Shown here: positions 46,598-55,136 of the stretch, piece by piece | How positions within the stretch are numbered: the stretch's first letter is position 1 | Layout of the letters: each line of letters starts with the position of its first letter | Source: Leptotrichia sp. oral taxon 218 | GTDB taxonomy: Bacteria; Fusobacteriota; Fusobacteriia; Fusobacteriales; Leptotrichiaceae | NCBI RefSeq assembly: GCF_018128225.1 | Contig: NZ_CP072377.1 | Span: 992,001-1,056,000 of the forward strand | Reading direction: 5' to 3' | DNA: 64,000 nt | Notes under the pieces: generated by a model | What the model was told of the DNA's origin: nothing | Seen by the model: only the letters and a program-made list of their open reading frames with translations | Databases searched by the model: none | Position numbers and translations under genes: made by a program

Positions 46598-46837
46598 TTT
46601 TAAATAATGAAATTTATTTAGTTTATATAAAACTGCTTTAAAGTTTAAAGTTGAACTCAAAAACTATGACTATTTTACTCAAAACCTAAATTTATATAAT
46701 TTTTAGCATTTTATTTTTAAATAAGTTTGAATACAATAAAAATTAAAAAAATAATAAATAAAATAAATAATAGAATAGAATAAATAATAGAATAGAATAG
46801 AATAAAATAAAATAGAAAGGAAAGAAGAAAGGGAAAA

Positions 46838-47551
46838 ATGATTAATACAGAAAAATATCTAAAAGGACTAAAAGCTGGAATTGGAATGGGAATTGCATAT
46901 ATTCCGTTTGGTCTGACAGTTGGGCTGATTGCTAAAAATAACGGAATGTATACGATTGTCACGGCAGCTATGTCATTTGGAATTTATGCTGGCGGCTCGG
47001 AAGCAATGCTTTTGAAAATGGTTTATGTGCAACATTCTACAGCAATTGAAGTTATAATTTCAGTATTTATGATAAATTTGAGATATTTGCTTTTAAATTT
47101 ATTGATTTTCAGGCAATTAAAAAATGGAACTAAATTATTTGAAAAAATACTGGTTGGAGTTGGACTTACTGATGAAACGATAACTTATGCGATTATAAAG
47201 GAAGAAAATTCACCTTGGTATATTATTGGACTAAATACAATTCCGTATTTATGCTATGCTGGAAGTTCTGTTCTAGGTTCACTTTTTGGAAATATGATAC
47301 CTGAAGTTTTCCGTGCAAGCCTAAGTTTTATTTTATATTCGATATATTTTAGTTTGCTTGTAATGTCGCTGCAAAAATTGCCAAAATTCTTTGAAGTCGT
47401 AATTTATGTAATTGCCGCAAAACTAGCATTTATGTATTTGCCAATTTTAAATAAGGTAAGCAGCGGATGGGCGATGATTTTAATTATGATAGGTTCAAGT
47501 TTAATTTATGCGATAAGACATAGAAAGGATGAGGTAAAAGAAAATGAATAA
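46838..47551 (+). CDS. azlC: AzlC-family branched-chain amino acid exporter, large subunit
   Basis: 237 residues. AzlC and AzlD form an exporter of branched-chain amino acids, first known from 4-azaleucine resistance. The start GLKAGIGMGIAYIPFGLTVGL and MSFGIYAGGSEAMLLKM are typical of the family. About seven to eight membrane segments. GAAAGGAAAG lies upstream. Its last codons overlap the start of azlD by eight bases, so the two are translationally coupled. Confidence 0.93.
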   Translation: MINTEKYLKGLKAGIGMGIAYIPFGLTVGLIAKNNGMYTIVTAAMSFGIYAGGSEAMLLKMVYVQHSTAIEVIISVFMINLRYLLLNLLIFRQLKNGTKLFEKILVGVGLTDETITYAIIKEENSPWYIIGLNTIPYLCYAGSSVLGSLFGNMIPEVFRASLSFILYSIYFSLLVMSLQKLPKFFEVVIYVIAAKLAFMYLPILNKVSSGWAMILIMIGSSLIYAIRHRKDEVKENE

Positions 47552-47873
47552 TTTGGAGGTTTTTAAAGTAATTGTCATTTCAGCGTTGGTAACGGTGGCT
47601 TTAAGATTGCTGCCACTGTTTGTGAAGATTCCAAAAAATCCAATAATGAATAAATTTTTTGAAGCATTGCCATATTCAGTACTAGCACTTATGGTTTTTC
47701 CAGATATTTTTACTTCGGGCGGTACAGCTCCTTATGACATTGTAAAAATATTGATTGGAATGGGTGTTGTCACTTTTTTGTCGCTGAAAAAATTTGGACT
47801 TGGAATTATTGTTTCGGTGTCGCTTGTTATGATATTCTTCTTTGATTTAGCGAAAATTTATTTAATAAAATAA
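47544..47873 (+). CDS. azlD: AzlD-family small subunit
   Basis: 109 residues with about four membrane segments. The start ISALVTVALRLLPLF and the block FFEALPYSVLALMVFPDIF are typical of the AzlD domain. It overlaps azlC by eight bases and ends at a terminator. Confidence 0.92.
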   Translation: MNNLEVFKVIVISALVTVALRLLPLFVKIPKNPIMNKFFEALPYSVLALMVFPDIFTSGGTAPYDIVKILIGMGVVTFLSLKKFGLGIIVSVSLVMIFFFDLAKIYLIK

Positions 47874-47905
47874 AAAAAGAAGCGAGATTTTTTCGCTTTT
47901 TTTAT
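47873..47905. terminator. Bidirectional terminator
   Basis: AAGCGA, six bases, TCGCTT, with a long A-run before and T-run after. It lies between azlD and the convergent DUF4272 gene. Confidence 0.8.
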
Positions 47906-47917
47906 ATTTTTTTATTT

Positions 47918-49133
47918 TTATGTATGAATCACTATTTTTTCCATTGGTATGTCACTTTGAACTGCCCATTCAAGTCCTAATCTTGTAAAATATAAAATAC
48001 TTTCATTTACAATTCTGTCATAACCATTTAATTTTACTTCTACATTAGCCCAATTTAGCCGATACATGTAATCAAGCGCATCCAAAATCTGATTTTTGGA
48101 ACGAATTTCACATTTTCTTGCAAATGATTTTAAATTTTCATTTTCTAAAATCTCAATTATCTCCGTCAAATCAGAAAAATTATTTAAATTTGGCAATTTA
48201 CCAGCAGACAAAATCCACAAAAGCGTCTGTGCCGTTTCCAGTCTAAAATAAAATTCTACATTTAATTGAGAATTTTCCACTTTATTTTCTAGAAATTCCT
48301 TTTCTCTCTTTGTCAAAATCTCTTTAAACTGATATTTTCTCTCAAAAATCTCGATTATTTCGCTCAAATTTTTTAGCATATTTTCTTTTTTTTCAAGAAA
48401 TGTCTGAGCCGCAATTCTAGTTATGACAACTGCTACAACTTTTCTTATAATTTCCCATTTTTTTCTTATTTTTACATTTTTTTCAGAAATATTCACTTCC
48501 ATTTTATCATAAAATGGCAACTTATCTTTTTCCATTAATTTTATATTTCTTTCTATTCTGTCAACATCTTCTTTTGTCTGCTCAAAATTTTCAAACATTT
48601 TTTCAGAAAGTGGCGGAATAAAATCTGAGAAATCCCATTTTTTTTCATCTCGCACAAGATTTCTTTTGTTAAAATGATAATGCTTCAATTTTTTTGCTAT
48701 TAAAAACTTTTGAAATTCGAAAAAAACTCATTTGATTTTTTCTTTAAAAGTTCTTCGTCATTTCTTTCTTCTTTATTTAACGCTTCAACAGTTATAAGCA
48801 TTCTCGTATATTTTGAAATCTCTTTTTCACTCAAATTTTTGCAAGTTTCAAATTTTAAATTTTCTACAAATATTTCCATCAAAAACTCTGTTTCCAAAAT
48901 ATATTTAGGACTTGGATTTACTTGAATAGTCAATTTCCTACCATTTTTTAAAACCAAAAAAAACTTTTTTGTCTTTGAAGTTATTTCTTTATCAGTTTCA
49001 TTTGTAACTGATTTTATTTTATCAGCATAGGCTTCAAAAAAATTTTTAAAAGTTCTTCTTCTGTCTTATCTTTTGAAAAACATATAATTAATTTTTCTTT
49101 TCGCTTCTTTTTAAAAAAATCTAATACTCCCAC
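47918..49133 (-). pseudogene. DUF4272 protein gene broken by two one-base frameshifts
   Basis: Three minus-strand pieces lie end to end in different frames: a GTG-started piece from 49133 (VGVLDFFKKKRKEK), a middle piece (to 48700) and a long piece (to 47918). The last would otherwise have to start at a TTG at 48688 without a ribosome site. One extra base in the A5/T7 run at 49036-49047, and one in the T7 run at 48720-48726, join all three into 405 residues. The C-terminal 200 residues match DUF4272 as I know it (LTKREKEFLE..., FRLETAQTLLWILSAGKLP). Function is unknown. The gene follows a small membrane-anchored protein and mgtE. Confidence 0.75.
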
Positions 49134-49171
49134 AGTAACTTCTTCCCTTTCTCAAATATTAATTTTAATTT

Positions 49172-49582
49172 TTAATTTTCAAAATTATCCAATTCCTTTT
49201 CTAATATAGAAATTATACTAGCTCCTGCCGGTATCATTTCCAAAATTTTTTGATAAAGTTCTGCTCTTTTATTTCGACATGTTTTTAAGAATAAAAGACA
49301 GTCCTGCTTTTTTCTAAGTCTTAAATTGTATCCGTCAACCAAAAAAATTCTAAAATTCATAGTTTGAAAACTTCCTTTTTTTATGAACATTTTGGTAAGT
49401 ATCGCCATCGTAACTTCATCAATATTAAAATAAATTTCTTTTTTCCTAATTCGTCTTACAAATGTAAAAATAAATTCTCCATCTAATTCTTCCAACTTTT
49501 CAGCTTTATATTTTATTTTTTCTGATATTCTTCTAAAAATAAAATACAATATATAAAATATAATTATATAAACTATTATCAA
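49172..49582 (-). CDS. Small membrane-anchored protein, unknown
   Basis: 136 residues. One N-terminal membrane segment (MIIVYIIIFYILYFIF), then a basic cytosolic part with KYKAEKLEELDGEF and a C-terminal helical region (KRAELYQKILEMIPAGASI). I recognise no family. The gene lies 14 bases after mgtE and 38 bases before the DUF4272 gene, so all three may be on one transcript. No functional link is evident. Confidence 0.6.
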   Translation of the reverse strand: MIIVYIIIFYILYFIFRRISEKIKYKAEKLEELDGEFIFTFVRRIRKKEIYFNIDEVTMAILTKMFIKKGSFQTMNFRIFLVDGYNLRLRKKQDCLLFLKTCRNKRAELYQKILEMIPAGASIISILEKELDNFEN

Positions 49583-49596
49583 AACTTTCTCCCTTC

Positions 49597-51156
49597 TTAA
49601 ACTAATTTATTCAAAAACACTGTCGCTAAACTCAAAAAAATTAAAAATCCAAAACAATCTGTCGCAGTCGTAAGCACAACAGCTGACGCCATCGCTGGAT
49701 CAATTTTCATAGCCTTCAATGTAATCGGAATTAAAAATCCAATCATACAAGCAATTACTAAATTTCCTACCATCGCTAAAAATACGATAAGTCCCATATA
49801 AAAATTTCCACAAAATGCCCATATTATTGCGCCACACAAAAGCCCTAAAAGCGCTCCGTTAATTGCTCCAACCAAAAAAGTTTTTGCGATTATTCCTATT
49901 GTATCTTTAAAATCAACTTCTCCCAGCGCCAACGCCCTAATTGTCACTGAAAGCGCTTGTGTTCCTGCATTTCCGCCCATTCCGCTAATAATAGTCATTA
50001 TTGACGATAAAATAACCACTTTTTCCACAGTTCCCGAAAATAGTTTTATCACAAATGATGCTAAAAACGCTGTCCCCAAGTTTATTACAAGCCACGGGAG
50101 TCTCTGTTTTACTGAAAACCAAAAACTTGAATAAATTTCTTCTTCTTCCGAAACTCCTCCTAATTTTAAAATATCTTCTGTATTTTCTTCTTGAATTACA
50201 TCTATTATGTCATCTATCGTAATGATTCCCAAAATAATTTTTTTGTGATTTGTAACTGGAACAACTTTTAAATCATATCTTGATACTAGCCTTGCCACTT
50301 CTTCCTGATCCTGCTCGACATAGACATATTTTGGATTATCGTCCATAATATCCACTAATTTTGTATCATCGGAAGAAATTAAAATATCTCTTAAATCGAC
50401 TTCACCTATAAGCTCTTTTTTTTTACTCGTCACAAAGATTGTCTCTATAACTTCGGTTCTTGGAGCAATATCTTTTAATTTTTTCATGACATCTTTTACT
50501 TCAAGATTTCCTTTAAATGCTATGTACTGAGTCGTCATGATACCTCCGGCGGTATCTTCTTCATAACCCAACAATTCCCTTATTTTATTTGCCTGTGAAC
50601 GCTTCATTTTATTAAGTATCGATTTACTTTTTTGAATATCAATAAATCCCAAAATATCGGCAACATCATCTGGCGACATGTAACCTAAAATATCAATTGC
50701 TTCTTCGTCTGAAAGTAAATCTATTATTCTAGTTTGCAGCTCTTCATCTGCCTGTTCCAAAATTCCCGCTTTATTCTCATCGCTCATAAGCTCAAAAATT
50801 CTTATTAATTCATCGTCTTTAAGTTTTTCAAAACTTTCTGCAACATCAATCGAATGATTGTCATCCAAATACTCTTCCAGTTCTTTTTCAGTTTCAATTT
50901 GCTGAATTTCCTGTGCCATTTCTTCAGGTGAAAATTTTTCTTCCTCTTCTTCTTCAACTTCTTCATCGTCCGAAATACGCTCTCTAATTTCTTTTTTTAA
51001 TTTTTCTACATCTTCTTCTGAAATTTCTGAATTTTGCAAATTTTCTAAATTTTCTTTACTTTTTTTACTCTCTTCACTACTTTCTTTATTTTTTTTATTT
51101 TCCAAATTTTCTTCAAAATCTTTTTCAAAATTTTCTTTATTTTTTGCATCTTTCAT
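49597..51156 (-). CDS. mgtE: Magnesium transporter MgtE with acidic N-terminal extension
   Basis: 519 residues; usual MgtE is about 450. MgtE is a Mg2+ channel gated by cytosolic Mg2+. Order: a highly charged E/K/S/N stretch at about 1-75 (with EEVEEEEEEK), the N domain (about 80-215, LSDEEAIDILGYMSPDDVADI), a CBS pair (about 215-340, TAGGIMTTQYIAF and VVPVTNHKKIILGIITIDD), then five membrane segments (about 375-519) with ITGM-like SGMGGNAGTQALSVTIRAL near 405. The extension is not seen in well-studied MgtE and may add a metal-binding or disordered tail. It starts 37 bases after the NUDIX gene. No Mg riboswitch was seen. Confidence 0.93.
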   Translation of the reverse strand: MKDAKNKENFEKDFEENLENKKNKESSEESKKSKENLENLQNSEISEEDVEKLKKEIRERISDDEEVEEEEEEKFSPEEMAQEIQQIETEKELEEYLDDNHSIDVAESFEKLKDDELIRIFELMSDENKAGILEQADEELQTRIIDLLSDEEAIDILGYMSPDDVADILGFIDIQKSKSILNKMKRSQANKIRELLGYEEDTAGGIMTTQYIAFKGNLEVKDVMKKLKDIAPRTEVIETIFVTSKKKELIGEVDLRDILISSDDTKLVDIMDDNPKYVYVEQDQEEVARLVSRYDLKVVPVTNHKKIILGIITIDDIIDVIQEENTEDILKLGGVSEEEEIYSSFWFSVKQRLPWLVINLGTAFLASFVIKLFSGTVEKVVILSSIMTIISGMGGNAGTQALSVTIRALALGEVDFKDTIGIIAKTFLVGAINGALLGLLCGAIIWAFCGNFYMGLIVFLAMVGNLVIACMIGFLIPITLKAMKIDPAMASAVVLTTATDCFGFLIFLSLATVFLNKLV

Positions 51157-51193
51157 TCAGCACCTCTCTTTTTTTTAAAATTAAATTTTATTT

Positions 51194-51691
51194 TTATAAT
51201 TTTGAAAAATAAGTTACTGCAAGTACAGTCTTCATATCTCGTGTAATATTCAAAATATCTTTCACATCAACCCACAAAACTTCCAAATCTTCTCCGTGAT
51301 CAAGTGACAGCTCTTTTGGCTTAATCTTGTCAGATTTTAATCTTGCACCGTAAAAATGCAAGCTTTCAGTCGTGTATCCTGGAGACACATAAAGTCCGTG
51401 TGGCAATTTTTTTATATCCGTCAAATCTTCTTTAACATACCCTGTTTCTTCACGAAGTTCCCTAAAAACTGCCTCATCAGGATTTTCTCCCGGATCTATT
51501 AATCCCGCACAAACTTCTACCATATAATCTTTTGGTCCAGGTCTATATTGTTTTACCAAAATCACTTTTTCTTTAGTTTCATTAAACAAAACTATGCAAA
51601 CCGCATCAGATTTTGCCAAATATTCCAATGTTATTCCTGTTGTCGGATGCAACATCTTTTCCCCTTTTAAAAATTTAAAACTACTATCCAT
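51194..51691 (-). CDS. NUDIX hydrolase, ADP-ribose pyrophosphatase-like
   Basis: 165 residues, ATG after GGAAGAT. The Nudix box is complete (GLIDPGENPDEAVFRELREE then TGYV, near 82-105). The preceding VEVCAGLID and the LYVSPGYTTESLHFYGA block resemble ADP-ribose pyrophosphatases, which cleave ADP-ribose to AMP and ribose 5-phosphate. Substrate specificity is not certain. It is the first gene of a run that includes mgtE. Confidence 0.88.
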   Translation of the reverse strand: MDSSFKFLKGEKMLHPTTGITLEYLAKSDAVCIVLFNETKEKVILVKQYRPGPKDYMVEVCAGLIDPGENPDEAVFRELREETGYVKEDLTDIKKLPHGLYVSPGYTTESLHFYGARLKSDKIKPKELSLDHGEDLEVLWVDVKDILNITRDMKTVLAVTYFSKL

Positions 51692-51807
51692 TTTTATCTT
51701 CCTTTCTATTAATAATTTAATTAATTTATTTATTTATTTAATTGCTTAATTATTTAAATTTGTTTATATTTTTATATTTTTTAATTCAAATCTTCAATTT
51801 TTTTACA

Positions 51808-51870
51808 AAAAAAGCAATTCATCTCTCACTTGTAGAAAGCCTACGACTTCTTGCTATCTTTTTGTTAAAA
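51808..51870 (-). repeat. Orphan copy of the TnpB element left end
   Basis: This stretch matches 17790-17850 with only a few differences: GCAATTCATCTC, CTTGTAGAA, GACTTCTTGCTATC and GTTAAAA are shared in order. No tnpB or right end lies beside it. It lies in a 361-base gap between divergent genes that has no other feature but the ABC-F promoter. It may be the remains of a deleted element or a small mobile derivative. Confidence 0.8.
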
Positions 51871-52001
51871 TTTGAAAAAATATTTTTTTAGTTAAATTTT
51901 TATTCAAAAATTTTTCTCTTTCTTATTTTACCAGTTATTCAAAAAAAAATAAAGTAATTTATTGCAAAATTTAAAATTTTCTTTATTTTAAGTGCTTTTT
52001 T

Positions 52002-52010
52002 TGATATAAT
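52002..52010 (+). promoter_or_regulatory. Extended -10 promoter of ABC-F gene
   Basis: TGA plus TATAAT (52005-52010), about 43 bases before the TTG start. Weak -35. Confidence 0.6.
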
Positions 52011-52052
52011 ATAAATAATTATAAAATAAAATATTATTAGGGAGGAATTTAT

Positions 52053-53672
52053 TTGATATCTACAAGTAACTTATCAGTTCAATTTGGTTCAAGAAAACTT
52101 TTTGACGAAGTAAATATAAAATTTACAGAAGGAAACTGCTATGGAATAATTGGTCCAAATGGAGCTGGAAAATCTACATTTTTAAAAGTTTTAACAGGGG
52201 AAATGGAGTCAACTTCAGGTGAAGTTATTATAGACAAAGGGAAAAGATTGTCATTTTTAAAACAAGATCACTTTGCCTACGAAGATGAAGAAGTTTTAAA
52301 TGTGGTAATGATGGGACACGCAAGATTATATGACATCATGAAGCAAAAAGAAGCGCTTTACTCAAAAGAAGAATTTACTGAAGAAGATGGAAATTTAGCA
52401 GCTGAACTAGAAGGTGAATTTGCTGAACTAGACGGATGGGATGCTGAAACAAATGCTGAAAAATTTTTAATTGGACTTGGAATTAACGCTGAATTACATC
52501 ACAAACTAATGAAAGAGTTGACAGAACCTGAAAAAGTAAAAGTGCTACTTGCACAGGCAATTTTTGGAAATCCAGATATTTTATTATTAGATGAGCCTAC
52601 AAATGGACTTGACTTACATGCTGTAAAATGGCTGGAAGATTTTTTGATGGATTTGGAAAATACGACAGTTTTAGTCGTTTCGCACGATAGACACTTTTTA
52701 AACAAAGTTTGTACTCACATTGCCGACATTGATTACGGAAAAATTAAGATGTTCGTTGGAAACTATGATTTTTGGTATGAATCAAATCAATTAATGCAAG
52801 ATTTAATAAGAAACCAAAATAAAAAACTAGAACAGAAGAAAAAAGAATTACAGGACTTTATCGCTCGATTTTCTGCCAACGCCTCAAAATCAAAACAAGC
52901 GACTAGCCGTAAAAAGCAACTAGAAAAACTGCAATTTGAAGATATGCAAATCTCAAACCGTAAGTATCCATATATTGAATTTAAACCTGAGCGTGAAGCT
53001 GGAAACAACATGTTAAAAGTGGAAAATTTATCAAAAACTGTAGATGGAGAAAAAGTAATTGACAATATTTCATTCACAATAAATACTGGTGACAAAGTTG
53101 TAATTTTATCAAATAATGATATCGCCAAAACTACTCTTTTCCAACTTTTAGCTGGAGAAATTGAGCCTGATGAAGGAAAAATTGAATGGGGAGTTACAAC
53201 TTCTCAAAGCTATTTTCCAAAAGACAATTCAGAATACTTCGAAGGTGTGGATTTATCTCTAATTGACTGGCTAAGACAATTTTCAAGCGACCAACATGAA
53301 GAATATGTGAGAGGGTTTTTAGGAAGAATGTTATTCTCTGGCGAAGAAGCCACAAAAAAAGCAAAAGTCTTATCTGGAGGAGAAAAAGTAAGATGTATGC
53401 TGTCAAAAATGATGTTGTCAAACGCAAATGTACTTCTATTAGATAATCCAACTGACCATTTAGATTTGGAAAGCATTACATCGCTAAATAAGTCTCTTGA
53501 GAGATTTCCTGGAACAATTTTATTTACAACGCATGACCATGAATTTATTCAAACAATTGCAAACAAAATAATTGAAATCACGCCAAAAGGAATACTTGAA
53601 AAAGAAATGGAATATGACGATTATTTAAATGATGAAAATGTTCAAAAAAAATTGGAAGAAATGTATAAATAA
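52053..53672 (+). CDS. ABC-F family ATPase (YbiT/YkpA-like)
   Basis: 539 residues, TTG start after GGGAGGA. ABC-F proteins act on ribosomes, often at the E site, to relieve stalling. Two ABC domains are joined by a charged linker of about 75 residues (near 240-310). The first Walker A is normal (GPNGAGKSTFLK) and has LLLDEPTNGLD, but its signature is altered to LTEPEKV. The second has a degenerate Walker A (SNNDIAKTTLF), a good signature LSGGEKVR, and LLLDNPTDHLD in which the catalytic Glu is Asn. The YkpA/YbiT group shows similar changes, so this is probably family-typical rather than decay. Confidence 0.9.
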   Translation: MISTSNLSVQFGSRKLFDEVNIKFTEGNCYGIIGPNGAGKSTFLKVLTGEMESTSGEVIIDKGKRLSFLKQDHFAYEDEEVLNVVMMGHARLYDIMKQKEALYSKEEFTEEDGNLAAELEGEFAELDGWDAETNAEKFLIGLGINAELHHKLMKELTEPEKVKVLLAQAIFGNPDILLLDEPTNGLDLHAVKWLEDFLMDLENTTVLVVSHDRHFLNKVCTHIADIDYGKIKMFVGNYDFWYESNQLMQDLIRNQNKKLEQKKKELQDFIARFSANASKSKQATSRKKQLEKLQFEDMQISNRKYPYIEFKPEREAGNNMLKVENLSKTVDGEKVIDNISFTINTGDKVVILSNNDIAKTTLFQLLAGEIEPDEGKIEWGVTTSQSYFPKDNSEYFEGVDLSLIDWLRQFSSDQHEEYVRGFLGRMLFSGEEATKKAKVLSGGEKVRCMLSKMMLSNANVLLLDNPTDHLDLESITSLNKSLERFPGTILFTTHDHEFIQTIANKIIEITPKGILEKEMEYDDYLNDENVQKKLEEMYK

Positions 53673-53681
53673 TTTTTTAAT

Positions 53682-53704
53682 AAGGGGTTTTGACCCCTTT
53701 TTTT
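53682..53704 (+). terminator. Intrinsic terminator of ABC-F gene
   Basis: AAGGGG, six bases, CCCCTT then TTTTT. Compact and strong. Confidence 0.88.
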
Positions 53705-53710
53705 ATTATA

Positions 53711-53747
53711 ATAAAAAAAACCATCTCAATTTAATCACATGAGACAG
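53711..53747 (-). terminator. Terminator of rplU-prp-rpmA
   Basis: On the minus strand CTGTCTCA and TGAGATGG form an 8-bp stem with two wobbles, followed by a T-run. It lies 23 bases beyond the rpmA stop. Confidence 0.7.
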
Positions 53748-53769
53748 TTTATTATTTTTTTTTATTTAT

Positions 53770-54063
53770 TTACGCTTCAACTCTTTCAGGGTAAATACTA
53801 ACTCTTTTTTTACCTTTTCCAAATTTTTCAAATTTTACAAATCCATCAGCTACTGCAAATAAAGTATAATCTTTTCCTAATTTTGCATTAGTTCCTGCGT
53901 AAAATTTAGTTCCTCTTTGTCTTACGATAATATTTCCAGATTTTACAGCTTCTCCGTCATATTTTTTAATTCCTAAATATTTAGGATTTGAATCTCTACC
54001 ATTTCTAGTTGAACCTTGTCCTTTTTTTGAGGCAAATAACTGTAAGTTTAATTTTAATATCAT
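53770..54063 (-). CDS. rpmA: Ribosomal protein bL27 with cleavable N-terminal leader
   Basis: 97 residues. The core ([20 protein letters not shown]) is standard bL27, whose N-terminus reaches the peptidyl-transferase centre. It is preceded by [11 protein letters not shown], the short leader known from Staphylococcus and relatives, where the protease Prp must remove it. The prp gene lies directly upstream, so processing is expected here between A and S. AAGGAGG precedes the ATG. Confidence 0.96.
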   Translation of the reverse strand: MILKLNLQLFASKKGQGSTRNGRDSNPKYLGIKKYDGEAVKSGNIIVRQRGTKFYAGTNAKLGKDYTLFAVADGFVKFEKFGKGKKRVSIYPERVEA

Positions 54064-54108
54064 TTCTGACCTCCTTGTTTATTCTCTCGTTTAGTTTTTT
54101 GTTTACTT

Positions 54109-54438
54109 TTACTCAAATTTTACAAATTCTTTGTATTCATCTGCGACATCACTCAAATAAGAATACATTGACTCTGTTAAAATGTCGACTTTTTTAAATT
54201 CTTCCTCTGTTAAATTAGAATTTTGTAAATCACAAATTAACTTTCCGTTCTCATCTATTTCATATTTTATTTTACCATTTAACTTCAAAATTTCTAAAAT
54301 TCCATTTAAAGCCATCTGTGAAACAGATGAAACTGCTGCACACACAATATCTTCACCTCGATCAGCATAACCTGCGTGCTCACTAATTTTAAAATACACA
54401 ATTCTATCTTTTTTTCGCTTTATTTTTATCTTTATCAT
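54109..54438 (-). CDS. prp: Ribosomal-processing cysteine protease Prp
   Basis: 109 residues. Prp cleaves the leader of bL27. The catalytic His is in EHAGYAD near 21 and the Cys in DIVCAAVSSVSQ near 33, both in the family arrangement. It sits between rplU and rpmA, the conserved place (formerly YsxB). It begins 19 bases after rplU and ends 45 bases before the rpmA start. Confidence 0.94.
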   Translation of the reverse strand: MIKIKIKRKKDRIVYFKISEHAGYADRGEDIVCAAVSSVSQMALNGILEILKLNGKIKYEIDENGKLICDLQNSNLTEEEFKKVDILTESMYSYLSDVADEYKEFVKFE

Positions 54439-54457
54439 TTTTCTCTTTAAAAACTAA

Positions 54458-54760
54458 TTATATTGATTTAATTTCAATAGTTGTATATTGTTGTCTGTGA
54501 CCTTTTTTTCTGTAATAAGTTTTTTTGTTGTATTTGAAGTTGATTTTTTTCTCACCTTTTCCTTGTTCTTTAACTACTGCTACAACTTTTGCACCTTCTA
54601 CAAAAGGAGCACCAACTGTTACATTGTCACCTTCTCCTACCATAAGAACTTCTTTAATTTCGATTTCTGAATTAACTTCAGCTGCTAATTTTTCCACTTT
54701 TAACACAGTTCCAACTTCTACTTTGTACTGTTTTCCACCTGTTTTAATTACTGCAAACAT
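54458..54760 (-). CDS. rplU: Ribosomal protein bL21
   Basis: 100 residues, start [20 protein letters not shown], which is diagnostic. It binds 23S rRNA in the 50S subunit. The C-terminal block [19 protein letters not shown] is typical. GGAGGTGG precedes the ATG. First gene of rplU-prp-rpmA, behind a structured leader. Confidence 0.97.
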   Translation of the reverse strand: MFAVIKTGGKQYKVEVGTVLKVEKLAAEVNSEIEIKEVLMVGEGDNVTVGAPFVEGAKVVAVVKEQGKGEKKINFKYNKKTYYRKKGHRQQYTTIEIKSI

Positions 54761-54791
54761 TTAAGTCCACCTCCACATTATTTTTATTTTT

Positions 54792-54829
54792 CTCGCTATA
54801 TTTGGCATTAGCCACCAATTCTAAGCGTT
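54792..54829 (-). promoter_or_regulatory. Structured leader of rplU (L21-leader-like)
   Basis: At the very 5' end of the predicted transcript, CGCT pairs with AGCG (outer), and TTGG with CCAA (inner), with GGC/GCC inside. Firmicute rplU operons have such a leader hairpin, thought to bind L21 for autoregulation. The match to that motif is by layout only. Confidence 0.55.
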
Positions 54830-54835
54830 AAAGTT

Positions 54836-54864
54836 ATTTTACTACATTTTCTTCTATTTGTCAA
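54836..54864 (-). promoter_or_regulatory. Promoter of rplU-prp-rpmA
   Basis: On the minus strand TTGACA (54864-54859), 17 bases, TAAAAT (54841-54836). Near-consensus sigma-70 promoter. The stretch from 54865 to 55040 is A/T-rich with no gene. Confidence 0.85.
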
Positions 54865-55040
54865 ACTTTTTGAAATAATATTTTTTTATAAAAAAAAACA
54901 GAAAAATTTAATCATATTTTATTTTCATATACAAATTTAAATTTTTTATACAAAAAAATCCAAAAATATATTTAATTCTACTTTTTAAAAGTCTAAAAAA
55001 GCCATAAATATTAAAAAAAACAGAAAAAATTATTTTAGTA

Positions 55041-55069
55041 TTGACATTCAAAATTAAAAATGATAATAT
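55041..55069 (+). promoter_or_regulatory. Promoter of pfkA-pyk
   Basis: TTGACA (55041-55046), 17 bases, TAATAT (55064-55069) with TGA just before. Strong sigma-70 type. Confidence 0.82.
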
Positions 55070-55136
55070 TAATTATAAGGTAAATAGAAAAACTCGTTAA
55101 TAAAATTGTAGTAAATTTTTAGAAGGAGACATAATT

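Noticed and set aside
52053-53672. Decay of the second ATPase site in ABC-F
   Set aside because: As far as I recall, the YkpA/YbiT group commonly shows an altered second Walker A and a non-Glu residue there, and the frame is intact.
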